A stretch of 64,000 nucleotides of DNA, from NCBI RefSeq assembly GCF_014534745.1, contig NZ_JACVVP010000008.1, forward strand, positions 152,853-216,852, given 5' to 3'. Source of the stretch: Flammeovirga sp. EKP202. GTDB taxonomy: Bacteria > Bacteroidota > Bacteroidia > Cytophagales > Flammeovirgaceae. The notes beneath the pieces were generated by a model, which ran no database searches, was not told where the DNA came from, and saw nothing but the letters and a program-made list of their open reading frames with translations. Shown piece after piece: positions 63,833 to 64,000 of the stretch (positions are counted from its first letter, which is position 1; each line of letters opens with the position of its first letter). Position numbers and translations under genes: made by a program.

Positions 63833-64000
63833 ATGAAAAAGTGTATATTGATAGTATTCATTAAATGAAGTCATTTAAAAATTAAAGTTAACTTTTAATC
63901 GGTTTCTCAAAAACATACTCATAAATGCTATGTAGTGTGATTGAGTCCAATTTCTTGATGAAGTCATATATCTTATATTTAAAGATTTATAATTATCAAC

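Noticed and set aside
63888..63990. A minus-strand run of about 33 codons ending DFIKKLDSITLHSIYEYV, near the right edge
   Set aside because: It reads like protein, but stop codons in the same frame lie immediately before it and no start is visible. It may be a decayed gene end; too short to claim.
1..64000. tRNA, rRNA, CRISPR arrays, complete insertion sequences
   Set aside because: Looked for by eye on both strands; none seen. A covariance or repeat search could still reveal small ones.

Overview
The window is AT-rich chromosomal DNA from a member of the Bacteroidota, most likely a marine cytophagalean close to Flammeovirga (inferred from gene content, not from an rRNA gene). Supporting signs are a TonB-dependent receptor with a carboxypeptidase-like N-terminus, the FtsL/PBP/MurE/MraY/MurD/FtsW order with meso-DAP-type MurE, a Na+-translocating NADH:quinone reductase, the DUF1800/DUF1501 pair, many short secreted proteins and lipoproteins, weak Shine-Dalgarno signals and TAnnTTTG-type promoters. 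No tRNA, rRNA, CRISPR array, phage or complete insertion sequence was seen.

Layout. 1-2.8 kb: the start of a TonB receptor (minus), an MmcQ/YjbR protein and a phosphatase-SerA fusion. 3-9 kb: an outer-membrane porin divergent from a compact periplasmic nitrate reductase set (NapA, a two-helix tetraheme cytochrome, a tiny membrane protein), then moaA. 9-16.4 kb: a lipoprotein, a nitroreductase, the nqrABCDE operon without nqrF, then moaD-moaE. 16.4-26 kb: a sigma-54 activator lacking a DNA-binding domain, the DUF1800/DUF1501 pair, a duplicated-domain lipoprotein, a membrane PP2C-type phosphatase and a histidine kinase. 26-35 kb: Sua5, a membrane protein, a PD40-caspase protein, DUF2147, an acyl-CoA-binding protein, a six-LysM protein without signal peptide and an NlpC/P60 hydrolase. 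34.3-44 kb: an 800-base non-coding stretch, two secreted unknowns, a sterol-desaturase-like enzyme, PhnA-like, MATE, a foldback element, a di-heme peroxidase, a probable structured RNA and a GAF/PAS histidine kinase. 44.4-52.2 kb: a minus-strand division/peptidoglycan operon (ftsL to ftsW). 52-59 kb: a coiled-coil membrane protein, a DUF481 protein, rmuC and parC. 59-64 kb: a tiny Cys-rich protein behind twin palindromes, nadA-nadB, and a three-domain fasciclin lipoprotein.

How parts work together. Molybdenum cofactor genes (moaA, moaD, moaE) lie near the molybdoenzyme NapA. NapA would receive quinol electrons through the membrane tetraheme cytochrome. The Nqr complex feeds quinol and a sodium gradient, but its NADH-oxidising subunit must be encoded elsewhere. 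The division cluster makes lipid I precursors and septal peptidoglycan, but lacks mraZ/rsmH at one end and murG/murC/ftsQ/ftsA/ftsZ at the other. NadA and NadB make quinolinate for NAD.

The least explained signals are non-coding: a predicted multibranch RNA at 42024-42159, a roughly 128-base foldback at 40510-40637, and twin palindromes before a 55-residue Cys-rich protein at 59157-59212.
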